Shown here: in pieces, positions 17,564 to 27,171 of the stretch
Layout: each line of letters starts with the position of its first letter
Position numbering within the stretch: position 1 is the first letter of the stretch
Source of the DNA: an uncultured Prevotella sp.
GTDB taxonomy: Bacteria > Bacteroidota > Bacteroidia > Bacteroidales > Bacteroidaceae
Direction of reading: 5' to 3'
DNA: 53,875 nucleotides
Assembly (NCBI GenBank): GCA_934215545.1
Contig: CAKQAD010000008.1
Coordinates: 1-53,875, forward strand
Translations under genes and position numbers: made by a program
The notes under the pieces: model-generated
What the model was told of the DNA's origin: nothing
What the model saw: the letters and a program-made list of their open reading frames with translations, nothing else
Databases searched by the model: none

Positions 17564-17595
17564 TGGCTACACCTAAAGCACAAAAGTAAAAAGAC

Positions 17596-18165
17596 ATGGC
17601 AAAAGACACTAACGACAATCAGCCCGACCCACGCGAAATACTGGAGAACCTCACTCCACGCGACAAGGACGACAAGGCACAAAAGGCCAATAGCAATGCC
17701 GACAATGTGGGCGACAAAGCAGACAGCGGCAACGACAAGGCAGACAATGCCGACAGTAAAGCCGACGAACAGCCTACATCGCTGCGCACCATCATACGCC
17801 AACGCGCCACAGAAGACGAGCTGCCCCTGTCGCAAAACTTCACACTGAGGAAAATCCTGGGCGGCGACATACTGTCGGCAGAAATAATTAGACGACAGAT
17901 ATGGGTGATATTGCTCGCAGCACTGTTCGTGATAATATACATATCCAACAGATATCAGTGCCAGCAGAATCTGATAAAAATAGACAAGCTGACACGCGAA
18001 CTAAAAGACGCCAAATACAGAGCTCTGTCGAGCAGCAGCGACCTGACACAGCAGACACGAGAGAGCATGGTGCTCGAACATCTGCGCAACGCCAAAGACA
18101 GCACACTGCACATTGCAAAGCAACCGCCATACATGGTGACAGTGCCTGCCAACGACGACAACTGA
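17596..18165 (+). CDS. ftsL: FtsL-like cell division protein
   Basis: The 189-residue bitopic membrane protein has about 100 cytoplasmic residues, rich in Asp, Lys and Asn (low complexity at 28-58). One transmembrane helix follows at about 101-119 (IWVILLAALFVIIYISNRY), then a periplasmic coiled coil with KIDKLTRELKDAKYRAL. The tail LRNAKDSTLHIAKQPPYMV is typical of Bacteroidota FtsL-like proteins. Its position between rsmH and ftsI fits FtsL, which links FtsQ to FtsW/FtsI at the septum. Sequence similarity to classical FtsL is low; the call leans on topology and place. Confidence 0.85.
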   Translation: MAKDTNDNQPDPREILENLTPRDKDDKAQKANSNADNVGDKADSGNDKADNADSKADEQPTSLRTIIRQRATEDELPLSQNFTLRKILGGDILSAEIIRRQIWVILLAALFVIIYISNRYQCQQNLIKIDKLTRELKDAKYRALSSSSDLTQQTRESMVLEHLRNAKDSTLHIAKQPPYMVTVPANDDN

Positions 18166-18205
18166 ATAAAACAGAACACAAACAATCTGACAAACCAAAA
18201 TTTAT

Positions 18206-20365
18206 ATGAGTAGCTTTAACTATAAAAAATCAATGCTCAGATACACCGTACTGTCATTTATACTTACATTAGTGGCAGTATTAGTGGTGGCAAAAACAGC
18301 ATACATCATGACCGCCAAACGCGACTTCTGGATGCAGGTGGCCGACCGCGTGAAGGTGGACAGCCTACAGACGCCATCGCAACGAGGCAACATTCTGAGT
18401 TGCGATGGGCAGCTACTGGCATCGTCGCTGCCACAATACAAGGTGTTCATCGACTTCAAAGCCATAACCGAAGCCGAAAACGATACGCTATTCGAAGAAA
18501 AACTCGACTCTATATGCATGGGGCTGAGCGCCATATTCCCCACTCGCTCGGCAGCAGAATTCAAAGCACACCTGCAGGAGGGACACAAAGAGCAGAAACG
18601 CCACTGGCCAATATGGAACCGGCGCATCAACTATAGCACCTATGCAGAGGTGCGACAACTGCCATTCTTCTCGCTCGGACCGAACAAGAGCGGATTTCAC
18701 GTGGAGGAATTCAACGCACGCAAGCAGGCTTACGGATCGCTGGCAGAGCGCACCATCGGCAAGATGTTTGGAGCAAAAGACACGGCACAATGCGGACTGG
18801 AGCTGTCGTACGACTCACTGCTGCGCGGAGAGCATGGCATAAAACACCGCCGAAAAGTGCTCAACAAATATCTCGACATCATAGACACACCACCAGCAGA
18901 TGGCGCCGACATTGTGACAACAATCGACGTGTCGATGCAAGACCTGGCAGAACGCTCACTACTCAACGAGCTGTATAAAATCGATGCCAACGTGGGCGTG
19001 GCTATAGTGATGGAGGTGAAAACGGGCGACGTGAAAGCCATCGTAAACATGACGAAGTGTGCCGATGGCTCCTATCACGAAATTAAAAACCATGCCATAA
19101 GCGACCTGCTCGAACCAGGCTCGGTGTTCAAGACGGCATCGATAATGGTGGCACTCGACGACGGACTCGTTGACACCACCTACCACGTAGACACCGGAGG
19201 CGGCGTGTGGCCAATGTATGGCAGAGAGATGAAAGACCATAACTGGCGACGCGGAGGATATGGTGTGCTATCACTACCACAAACACTGATGGTGAGCTCC
19301 AATATCGGCGTGAGCCGCATCGTTGACGAGCGCTACCATAACAACCCGGAGAAATTCGTACAAGGCATATACCGACTCGGACTTGCCGACAATCTGCGCA
19401 TACCGCTCGCCGGATCTACAGCGGCACGCATACGCATGCCAAAGAAAGACAAGCGCGGAAAGCAATATGTAAACTGGAGCAAGACAACACTGCCGTGGAT
19501 GAGCATTGGCTACGAAACACAGGTGCCACCGATATCAACACTCACATTCTACAACGCCATTGCCAACGGCGGAAAGATGATGCAACCACGATTCGTGAAA
19601 GAGGTGCGCAGAAATGGTGAGACAATAGAGGAGTTTCCACCAGTGGTGCTCAGAGAGAGCATAGCCAAGCCCACCACCATAAAGAAAATCACAACCATAC
19701 TGGAGCATGTGGTGAGTCAAGGACTCGGAAAGAAGGCTGGCTCGCAGTCGTTCCTCGTAGCTGGAAAAACGGGAACAGCACAGATTTCAAAAGGTGCGGC
19801 AGGCTACAAGAGCGGACAGATGAACTATCTGCTGTCGTTTGCAGGCTTCTTTCCTGCCTATGAGCCACGATATAGCTGCATTGTGTGCATACAGAAGTCG
19901 GGACTGCCTGCTTCGGGCGGCGGCATGAGCGGCGTGGTGTTCCACGACATCGCTGAAGGCATCATGGCACAAAGCCTCAAACTGGAGGCAAAAGATGCAC
20001 GCGACTCGCTGTCGATACTCACACCCTACATAAAGGAAGGCAACATCCTGGCTGCCGACTATGTGCTCACACACCTTGGATTTCAGCCACAGGTAGACTG
20101 GACCGGCACCTACGCCAACGGCAACCCAATATGGGGAAAGGCCACAACACACCAAGGAAAGAGAATAACACTGAAACGCGAAGCCATAAAAGCGGCAGGA
20201 CAAATGCCTGACGTAGACGGCATGGGAGCACGCGACGCCGTGTATCTGATAGAGAGCATGGGAGTGAAGGTGAAACTCGAAGGCCGAGGAAAAGTGAAAC
20301 AGCAGAGCATAGAACCCGGCAAAACCATACGACGGGGCATGAAGTGCACACTGAAACTGGGATAA
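18206..20365 (+). CDS. ftsI: septal peptidoglycan transpeptidase FtsI (PBP) with PASTA domain
   Basis: The 719-residue class B penicillin-binding protein cross-links septal murein in the periplasm. An N-terminal membrane anchor is at about 12-32 (YTVLSFILTLVAVLVVAKTAYI), followed by the dimerisation/pedestal domain. The transpeptidase has S306-x-x-K309 (PGSVFKT), S364-S-N366 and K521-T-G523 (AGKTGTAQ). The last ~65 residues form one PASTA-like domain (AVYLIESMGVKVKLEGRGKV). It follows ftsL by 40 bp and precedes murE by 46 bp. With FtsW, encoded further on, it forms the septal synthase. Confidence 0.95.
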   Translation: MSSFNYKKSMLRYTVLSFILTLVAVLVVAKTAYIMTAKRDFWMQVADRVKVDSLQTPSQRGNILSCDGQLLASSLPQYKVFIDFKAITEAENDTLFEEKLDSICMGLSAIFPTRSAAEFKAHLQEGHKEQKRHWPIWNRRINYSTYAEVRQLPFFSLGPNKSGFHVEEFNARKQAYGSLAERTIGKMFGAKDTAQCGLELSYDSLLRGEHGIKHRRKVLNKYLDIIDTPPADGADIVTTIDVSMQDLAERSLLNELYKIDANVGVAIVMEVKTGDVKAIVNMTKCADGSYHEIKNHAISDLLEPGSVFKTASIMVALDDGLVDTTYHVDTGGGVWPMYGREMKDHNWRRGGYGVLSLPQTLMVSSNIGVSRIVDERYHNNPEKFVQGIYRLGLADNLRIPLAGSTAARIRMPKKDKRGKQYVNWSKTTLPWMSIGYETQVPPISTLTFYNAIANGGKMMQPRFVKEVRRNGETIEEFPPVVLRESIAKPTTIKKITTILEHVVSQGLGKKAGSQSFLVAGKTGTAQISKGAAGYKSGQMNYLLSFAGFFPAYEPRYSCIVCIQKSGLPASGGGMSGVVFHDIAEGIMAQSLKLEAKDARDSLSILTPYIKEGNILAADYVLTHLGFQPQVDWTGTYANGNPIWGKATTHQGKRITLKREAIKAAGQMPDVDGMGARDAVYLIESMGVKVKLEGRGKVKQQSIEPGKTIRRGMKCTLKLG

Positions 20366-20411
20366 AACCATAAAACATACATAACACGAAAAAAAATAAT
20401 CTAACGATAAT

Positions 20412-21857
20412 ATGGAACTTAAAGAATTGCTTAAAGCTATCACCGTCGTTGACATTAAGGGCAATGATGATGTGGAAATAACCGGAGTGAACATCGACTC
20501 ACGGCGCATCAAAGACGGACATCTGTTCATCGCAATGAAAGGCACACAAGTGGATGGACATAAGTTCATACCCAAAGCCATAGAACTCGGAGCCAAAGCG
20601 GTGCTCTGCGAAGACATGCCAAGCGACAGAGCCGAGGGCGTGTGCTACGTGCAGGTGGCATCGACAGAGGATGCCGTGGGCCCCATAGCCACTACCTTCC
20701 ATGGCAATCCATCGAAGAAACTGAAGCTTGTGGGAGTGACCGGAACAAACGGAAAAACCACCATCGCCACCTTATTATATAATATATTCTCTAAAATGGG
20801 ACATAAATGCGGACTCCTATCGACCGTGTGTAACTATATCGTCGACGAGCAGGTGCCTGCCGACCATACCACTCCCGACCCGATAGAGCTCAACAGTCTG
20901 CTGGAAAGAATGGTGAACGCAGGCTGCGAATATGCATTCATGGAGTGCTCATCGCATGCCATCGCGCAGAAACGCATCGGCGGACTGACCTTTGCCGGAG
21001 GACTATTCACCAACCTTACACGCGACCATCTCGACTATCATAAGACATTCGAAAACTATCGCGATGCCAAAAAGGCGTTTTTCGACATGCTGCCAAAGAC
21101 AGCATTCGCCATAACCAACGCCGACGACAAGAACGGCATGATAATGGTGCAGAACACCAAGGCTAAGGTGAAGACCTACTCCATACGCTCTGTGGCCGAC
21201 TTCAAAGCACACATCATAGAGTGCCACTTCGAAGGTATGTATCTTGACATCTGCGGACACGAGGTGGGAGTGCAGTTCATCGGCAAGTTCAACGTTAGCA
21301 ACCTGCTCGCCGTATATGGCGCCGCAGTGATGCTCGGAGCACAACCCGAAGAGGTGCTCATAACCATGAGCACACTGCACAGCGTGAGCGGACGACTCGA
21401 ACCAATACACGCTCCTGAGGGATACACAGCCATCGTAGACTATGCACACACACCCGACGCTCTCGAAAACGTGCTCAAAGCCATTCACGAAGTGCTCGGA
21501 GGCAAGGGACAGCTGATAACAGTGTGTGGCGCCGGAGGCAACCGCGACAAAGGCAAGCGACCACTAATGGCACAAGAGGCAGTGAAGCAGAGCGACAAGG
21601 TGATAATAACAAGCGACAACCCAAGATTTGAGGAGCCGCAGGACATCATCAACGATATGCTCGCCGGACTCGACAAGCAACAGATGAAAAAGGTGATTAC
21701 CATCGTGGACCGACGCGAAGCAATACGCACAGCATGCATGATGGCACAGAAAGGCGACGTGGTGCTCATTGCAGGAAAGGGCCATGAAGACTATCAGGAA
21801 ATAAAGGGCGTGAAGCATCACTTCGACGACCATGAGGTGGTGAAGGAGTGTTTCTAA
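20412..21857 (+). CDS. murE: UDP-MurNAc-L-Ala-D-Glu:meso-diaminopimelate ligase MurE
   Basis: The 481-residue cytoplasmic ligase adds meso-diaminopimelate to the growing muropeptide. The ATP site is GTNGKTT with Lys115. The N-terminal UDP-binding domain contains [20 protein letters not shown]. The DNPR motif at residues 402-405 ([10 protein letters not shown]) is known to mark the diaminopimelate-using enzymes as opposed to the lysine-using ones. The length is usual. It lies in the murein block of the dcw cluster, 71 bp before mraY. Confidence 0.97.
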   Translation: MELKELLKAITVVDIKGNDDVEITGVNIDSRRIKDGHLFIAMKGTQVDGHKFIPKAIELGAKAVLCEDMPSDRAEGVCYVQVASTEDAVGPIATTFHGNPSKKLKLVGVTGTNGKTTIATLLYNIFSKMGHKCGLLSTVCNYIVDEQVPADHTTPDPIELNSLLERMVNAGCEYAFMECSSHAIAQKRIGGLTFAGGLFTNLTRDHLDYHKTFENYRDAKKAFFDMLPKTAFAITNADDKNGMIMVQNTKAKVKTYSIRSVADFKAHIIECHFEGMYLDICGHEVGVQFIGKFNVSNLLAVYGAAVMLGAQPEEVLITMSTLHSVSGRLEPIHAPEGYTAIVDYAHTPDALENVLKAIHEVLGGKGQLITVCGAGGNRDKGKRPLMAQEAVKQSDKVIITSDNPRFEEPQDIINDMLAGLDKQQMKKVITIVDRREAIRTACMMAQKGDVVLIAGKGHEDYQEIKGVKHHFDDHEVVKECF

Positions 21858-21928
21858 CGCCATACACCGTAAATAAATCAACAGACATAATAAACACATC
21901 GGCTTAGCCGACAACCCAAAATTCAAAA

Positions 21929-23197
21929 ATGTTATATTATCTTTTCCGCTTCTTGGAGCAATATGGCATAAGCGGAGCCCACATGTGGGGCTACATATCA
22001 TTCCGCTCATTGCTCGCACTGATATTGTCGCTTGTTATATCAGCATGGTTTGGCGAAAAATTCATCAAATACCTTAAGAGCAAGCAGATAACAGAGACAC
22101 AACGCGATGCCAGCATCGACCCATTTGGAGTTAAGAAAATCGGCGTGCCGTCGATGGGTGGCATAATAATAATAGTGGCAATACTCATTCCGGTGCTGCT
22201 GCTCGGACGCCTGCGCAACGTGTATCTGCTACTGATGATAGTGACAACGGTGTGGCTCGGAGTGCTCGGAGGCATGGACGACTTCATAAAGATATTCCGA
22301 CACAACAAAGATGGACTGAAAGGCAAATACAAAATTGTAGGACAGATAGGCATCGGACTCATCGTGGGACTGGTGCTATGGTCATCGCCCGACGTGAAGA
22401 TGCGCGAAAACCTTGCCATCGAAAAGCAAGGACACGAAATGGTGGTGAAGCACAGAGCAGAAGAAACGAAATCGCTCAAGACTACCATTCCATTCGTCAA
22501 AGGCCATAACCTCGACTACTCACGCATAACATCGGTGTTCGGAGAGTATCGTGTGGCAGCAGGATGGATATTGTTTGTTATCATGACAATACTCGTGGTG
22601 ACCGCCGTGAGCAATGGCGCCAACCTGAACGATGGCATGGACGGCATGTGTGCCGGCAACTCGGCAATAATAGGCGTGGCACTGGGCATACTGGCTTATG
22701 TGAGTTCGCACATAGAGTATGCCAGCTATCTTAACATAATGTACATACCGCAGTCGGAAGAGCTGGTGGTGTTCCTGTGCGCCTTCATAGGTGCGCTCAT
22801 CGGATTCCTATGGTACAACGCCTACCCAGCGCAGGTGTTCATGGGCGACACCGGCTCGCTAACCATAGGAGGCATAATAGCCGTAACCGCAATCATCATA
22901 CACAAGGAGCTGATGCTGCCAATATTGTGCGGCATATTCTTCATCGAAAGCCTCAGCGTGATACTACAGGTGTACTACTTTAAGCTGGGCAAACGACGCG
23001 GAGTGAAACAACGCATCTTCAAGCGCACTCCTATACACGACAACTTCCGCACACAGAAGAGTCAACTCGACCCCGACTGCAAGTATCTTTGCACTAAGCC
23101 AGAGGGTGCCGTGCATGAGTCGAAAATAACCATACGCTTTTGGATTATAACCATAATACTTGCCGCACTTACCATCATTACACTGAAGATAAGATAG
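21929..23197 (+). CDS. mraY: phospho-MurNAc-pentapeptide transferase MraY
   Basis: The 422-residue integral membrane enzyme makes lipid I from UDP-MurNAc-pentapeptide and undecaprenyl phosphate. About ten hydrophobic helices are seen. Motifs are KKIGVPSMGGIIII, GVLGGMDDFIK (catalytic Asp pair), NLNDGMDGMCAG and FMGDTGSLTIGG. A loop of about 50 residues (SSPDVKMRENLAIEKQGHE onward) makes it longer than the ~360-residue enzymes of Proteobacteria, as is common in Bacteroidota. It starts MLYYLFRFLEQYGISGAHMW. Confidence 0.96.
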   Translation: MLYYLFRFLEQYGISGAHMWGYISFRSLLALILSLVISAWFGEKFIKYLKSKQITETQRDASIDPFGVKKIGVPSMGGIIIIVAILIPVLLLGRLRNVYLLLMIVTTVWLGVLGGMDDFIKIFRHNKDGLKGKYKIVGQIGIGLIVGLVLWSSPDVKMRENLAIEKQGHEMVVKHRAEETKSLKTTIPFVKGHNLDYSRITSVFGEYRVAAGWILFVIMTILVVTAVSNGANLNDGMDGMCAGNSAIIGVALGILAYVSSHIEYASYLNIMYIPQSEELVVFLCAFIGALIGFLWYNAYPAQVFMGDTGSLTIGGIIAVTAIIIHKELMLPILCGIFFIESLSVILQVYYFKLGKRRGVKQRIFKRTPIHDNFRTQKSQLDPDCKYLCTKPEGAVHESKITIRFWIITIILAALTIITLKIR

Positions 23198-23257
23198 GCA
23201 CAGCGCGTGGCAACGCAATCATAACAGAAAAACAATCCCAATTAAAAAGCGAAGACA

Positions 23258-24589
23258 ATGAAAAAAATAGTCATACTTGGCGCAGGCGAGAGTGGAGCCG
23301 GTGCCGCCGTACTGGCAAAGAAGCAGGGGTTCGACGTGTTCGTAAGCGACATGTCGGCAATAAAAGACAAATATAAGGCTATGCTCAACGACCATGACAT
23401 TGAATGGGAGGAAAAGCAACACACCGAAGAGCGCATTCTTGATGCCGACGAAATAATAAAAAGCCCTGGCATACCAAAAGAAGCGCCAATGGTGAAAAAG
23501 GCCATCGACAAGGGAATACACATCATCAGCGAGATAGAGTTTGCCGGACGCTACACCAACTCGAAGATGATATGCATCACCGGCTCTAACGGCAAGACCA
23601 CCACTACATCACTGATATACCACATCTTCAAGGCAGCAGGCTACGATGCCGGACTGGCAGGCAACATCGGACGCTCACTGGCACTGCAGGTGGCAGAAGA
23701 TCCACACGAATATTACATCATAGAGCTTAGCTCGTTCCAGCTCGACAATATGTACGACTTCCATGCCAACATTGCCATTCTGCTCAATATCACACCCGAT
23801 CACCTCGACCGCTACGACTATTGCATGCAGAACTATGTAGATGCAAAGATGCGAATAATACAGAACCAGACCAACGACGACTCGTTCATATTCTGGAACG
23901 ACGACCCCGTGATAAAGAAGGAACTGGAAAAATACGACATCAAAGCCATTCAATATCCTTTCTCGGAACTTAAAGAGAAGGGTTCAATAGGATATATCGA
24001 AGAGGGTGAATACACCATCGAGAAGCCTACCCCATTCAATATGGAGCAGGAAGAGCTGTCGCTCACCGGCAAGCACAACATCTACAACTCACTGGCAGCA
24101 GGCATTGCCACCAACATCTCGGGCATAAAAAAAGAGGTGATACGCAAGAGCCTGGGCGACTTCCCTGGCGTGGAACACCGACTGGAGAAAGTTGCAAAGG
24201 TGGGCGGAGTGCAATATATCAACGACTCAAAAGCCACCAACGTGGATGCTTGCTGGTATGCACTGGAGAGCATGCGCACACCAACAATACTCATCATCGG
24301 TGGTAAGGATAAGGGCAACGACTACAACGAGATAAAGCAACTCGTGAAGCAAAAGTGCAAGGCATTGGTGTTCTTAGGAGCCGACAATGCCAAGCTGCAC
24401 GATTTCTTCGACAACATGGGCATTACCATACGCGACACCCACTCAATGAAAGACTGCGTAGAGGCATGCCATGAGCTGGCAGAACCCGGCGACACAGTGC
24501 TGCTGAGCCCATGCTGTGCAAGCTTCGACCTGTTCAAGAACATGGAAGACCGTGGCGAACAGTTCAAAGCACTCGTAAGAAATCTGTAA
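23258..24589 (+). CDS. murD: UDP-MurNAc-L-alanine:D-glutamate ligase MurD
   Basis: The 443-residue cytoplasmic ligase adds D-glutamate to UDP-MurNAc-L-alanine. The N-terminal Rossmann part starts MKKIVILGAGESGAGAAVLA. The ATP loop is GSNGKTTTT with Lys113, followed by the YDAGLAGNIGRS and NITPDHLDRY blocks typical of MurD. The C-terminal domain has YINDSKATNVDACWYALES and LLSPCCASFDLF. It sits 60 bp behind mraY and 63 bp ahead of ftsW. Confidence 0.96.
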   Translation: MKKIVILGAGESGAGAAVLAKKQGFDVFVSDMSAIKDKYKAMLNDHDIEWEEKQHTEERILDADEIIKSPGIPKEAPMVKKAIDKGIHIISEIEFAGRYTNSKMICITGSNGKTTTTSLIYHIFKAAGYDAGLAGNIGRSLALQVAEDPHEYYIIELSSFQLDNMYDFHANIAILLNITPDHLDRYDYCMQNYVDAKMRIIQNQTNDDSFIFWNDDPVIKKELEKYDIKAIQYPFSELKEKGSIGYIEEGEYTIEKPTPFNMEQEELSLTGKHNIYNSLAAGIATNISGIKKEVIRKSLGDFPGVEHRLEKVAKVGGVQYINDSKATNVDACWYALESMRTPTILIIGGKDKGNDYNEIKQLVKQKCKALVFLGADNAKLHDFFDNMGITIRDTHSMKDCVEACHELAEPGDTVLLSPCCASFDLFKNMEDRGEQFKALVRNL

Positions 24590-24652
24590 AACGCCACACT
24601 AAAGTCGGCAACACACACAGCAACAACACATTAAAACATCTGCCAAAGAGCA

Positions 24653-25951
24653 ATGAAATTAACAAGCAAGACATTAGGCAACATATTCAAAGGCGACATA
24701 GTGATATGGATGGTGTTTTTCTTTCTGTGCATCATCAGCGTCATTGAGGTTTATTCGGCATCAGCGCAGCTCACCTATAAGGGTGGCAACTACATAGCGC
24801 CAATGGTGAAGCACGTCTTCATTCTTATGGGTGGCATCTGCGCAACTATATTGACGCTCAACATCAACTGCAAAAACTTCAAGATGGTTACGCCATTCGC
24901 ACTGGCAATAGCCATAGCCACACTGGTATGGGTGTATTTTGCCGGTGCGTCCACAAATGGCGCGCAACGCTGGATAAGCATACTGGGCATACAGTTCCAG
25001 CCATCAGAGATAGCTAAAGGAGCAATGGTGCTTGCCACAGCACAAATACTAAGCGCACTGCAAACAGAGGATGGAGCCGACGAAAATGCCTTTAAATACA
25101 TACTCACAGTGTGCGCCATTGTGGTGCCACTCATCATGCTCGAAAACCTATCTACAGCGGTGTTGCTATGCCTCGTGATATTCATGATGATGATATTAGG
25201 ACGAGTGCCCATGTCGCAGCTGGGCAAACTGCTTGGTGTTGTGGTACTGGTAGTGGCGCTGCTGGTGGTGATGGTGATGACATTAGGACACGACAACACC
25301 GAACAGACAGAAGGAAAGGTGCTCACAGAGCAGGTGGTGCCGGCACAAGAAGAAAAGAGCGCCGTAGAAAAGGTGTTTCACCGCTTCGACACATGGAAGG
25401 CACGAATCGACAAATTCCTTGTAAGCAAGGAGAAACAGCCTAAAGACATCGACCTCGACAAGGATGCACAGGTGGCACATGCCAACATTGCAATAGCATC
25501 GTCGAGCTTCATGGGAAAAGGAATGGGCAACTCCGAGGAACGCGACTTCATGTCGCAGGCTTTCTCCGACTTCATCTATGCCATCATAATAGAGGAGACG
25601 GGACTCTTCGGAGCCTTTTGTGTGGCAATGTTGTACATCATATTGCTCTTCAGAACTGGACGCATTGCAAGCCGCTGCGAGCGCAACTTCCCGGCATTCC
25701 TTGCCATGGGACTGGCTCTGCTGCTCGTCACACAAGCACTGTTCAACATGTGCGTGGCAGTGGGCCTCGTGCCAGTAACCGGACAGCCACTGCCACTAAT
25801 CAGTAAAGGCGGCACATCGTCGATAATCAACTGCGTATACATAGGCGTGATACTAAGCGTGAGCAGATCGGCGCAAAAGCGCGTGAAACTAACTAAAGAA
25901 ACCGAAACCGACGAGCAGCAAACTATTGTCGCAACAGCCGAAACAGCATAA
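24653..25951 (+). CDS. ftsW: septal peptidoglycan glycosyltransferase FtsW (SEDS family)
   Basis: The 432-residue polytopic membrane protein polymerises glycan strands at the septum with FtsI. SEDS hallmarks are ASTNGAQRWISILGIQFQPSEIAK, the late loop AIIIEETGLFGAFCV and GQPLPLISKGGTSSIINC. Between the middle helices there is a hydrophilic insert of roughly 65 residues (EQTEGKVLTEQVVPAQEE onward to DIDLDKDAQVAH), longer than in E. coli. The C-terminal tail is cytoplasmic and acidic. The gene stops 87 bp before murG, where a promoter-like box occurs. Confidence 0.94.
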   Translation: MKLTSKTLGNIFKGDIVIWMVFFFLCIISVIEVYSASAQLTYKGGNYIAPMVKHVFILMGGICATILTLNINCKNFKMVTPFALAIAIATLVWVYFAGASTNGAQRWISILGIQFQPSEIAKGAMVLATAQILSALQTEDGADENAFKYILTVCAIVVPLIMLENLSTAVLLCLVIFMMMILGRVPMSQLGKLLGVVVLVVALLVVMVMTLGHDNTEQTEGKVLTEQVVPAQEEKSAVEKVFHRFDTWKARIDKFLVSKEKQPKDIDLDKDAQVAHANIAIASSSFMGKGMGNSEERDFMSQAFSDFIYAIIIEETGLFGAFCVAMLYIILLFRTGRIASRCERNFPAFLAMGLALLLVTQALFNMCVAVGLVPVTGQPLPLISKGGTSSIINCVYIGVILSVSRSAQKRVKLTKETETDEQQTIVATAETA

Positions 25952-26007
25952 TTTTAGCATAAGAAAATAAAAAGAGTGCAGAAAACGACATTATCAAAAA
26001 AAATGAT

Positions 26008-26015
26008 TAATTTTG
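26008..26015 (+). promoter_or_regulatory. possible internal dcw promoter before murG, -7 box
   Basis: TAATTTTG (TAnnTTTG) lies 23 bp before the murG ATG, inside one of the longer gaps of the cluster. No clear -33 TTTG is found. If real, it would give murG-murC-ftsQ-ftsA-ftsZ a separate start. Confidence 0.4.
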
Positions 26016-26038
26016 TGAGTTGAAAGAAACGTGAGCAG

Positions 26039-27151
26039 ATGGAAAAAGAATTAAGAGTAATCGTAAGTGGCGGAGGCACCGGCGGACATATATTCCCAGC
26101 CGTGTCGATAGCCAATGCAATAATGTCGAAACGCCCGAATGCCAAAATTCTTTTCGTAGGAGCATCGGACAGAATGGAAATGCAACGCGTGCCGGCAGCC
26201 GGCTATGAGATAGTAGGACTGCCGGTGAGAGGCTTTGTGCGACCACTATGGAAACCTGCCAACATCGGCGTGGCACTCGACTTCCTTAAAAGCAAGAGAA
26301 TGGTGCGCAAGACAATACGCAGCTTCAACCCCGACGTGGCAGTGGGAGTGGGCGGATATGCCAGCGCAGCAACACTCGACGCAGCAAGCCAAATGGGCAT
26401 TCCTACACTCATACAAGAGCAAAACTCTTATGCAGGCGTAACCAACAAGCACCTGGCGGCTAAAGCCAAGAAGATTTGCGTGGCTTACGATGGCATGGAG
26501 CGTTTCTTCCCAGCCGACAAAATAATCAACACCGGCAACCCCGTGCGACAGAACCTCATCGAGACAACAATAACACACGACGAGGCTGTCAAGAGCTTCG
26601 GACTCGACCCTAACAAGAAGACAATACTACTTGTGGGTGGTAGCCTCGGAGCACGAACAATAAACGAAAGCGTGCTGCAACACCTCGACATAGTGGAGCA
26701 GAGCGGAGTGCAGTTTATCTGGCAGACAGGAAAGCTCTATAGCGCCAACGTTGCTGAACGACTGAAGAAACACCACGACCTGCCAATGCTCAAAGTGCTC
26801 GACTTCATCGCTGACATGGGTGCCGCCTACAAAGCAGCCGACCTCGTGATAAGCCGAGCAGGAGCAAGCTCAATAAGCGAATTCTGCCTTATCGGCAAAC
26901 CAGTGATACTCGTGCCTTCGCCAAATGTGGCAGAAGACCACCAGACAAAAAACGCTATGGCCCTCGTCAATAAAGACGCTGCCATCTACGTTAAAGATGC
27001 CGACGCTCCACAAACACTGCTGCAGCAGGCAGTAGAAACAGTGCAAGACGATGAACGACTGGCACAATTAAGCAACAACGTAAAGAAACTTGGCAAGCAG
27101 AACTCTGCCGACGTAATAGCCGACGAAGTGATAAAACTTGCAGGCAAATAA
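26039..27151 (+). CDS. murG: lipid II synthase MurG (GlcNAc transferase)
   Basis: The 370-residue peripheral membrane glycosyltransferase transfers GlcNAc from UDP-GlcNAc to lipid I, giving lipid II. The N-terminal loop is SGGGTGGHIFPA (G11 to H17), and the C-terminal UDP-sugar site includes ISRAGASSISEFCLIGKP and PSPNVAEDHQTKNA. The size is normal. It is followed by murC after 20 bp. Confidence 0.96.
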   Translation: MEKELRVIVSGGGTGGHIFPAVSIANAIMSKRPNAKILFVGASDRMEMQRVPAAGYEIVGLPVRGFVRPLWKPANIGVALDFLKSKRMVRKTIRSFNPDVAVGVGGYASAATLDAASQMGIPTLIQEQNSYAGVTNKHLAAKAKKICVAYDGMERFFPADKIINTGNPVRQNLIETTITHDEAVKSFGLDPNKKTILLVGGSLGARTINESVLQHLDIVEQSGVQFIWQTGKLYSANVAERLKKHHDLPMLKVLDFIADMGAAYKAADLVISRAGASSISEFCLIGKPVILVPSPNVAEDHQTKNAMALVNKDAAIYVKDADAPQTLLQQAVETVQDDERLAQLSNNVKKLGKQNSADVIADEVIKLAGK

Positions 27152-27171
27152 GATATAACACGATTCTCAAA

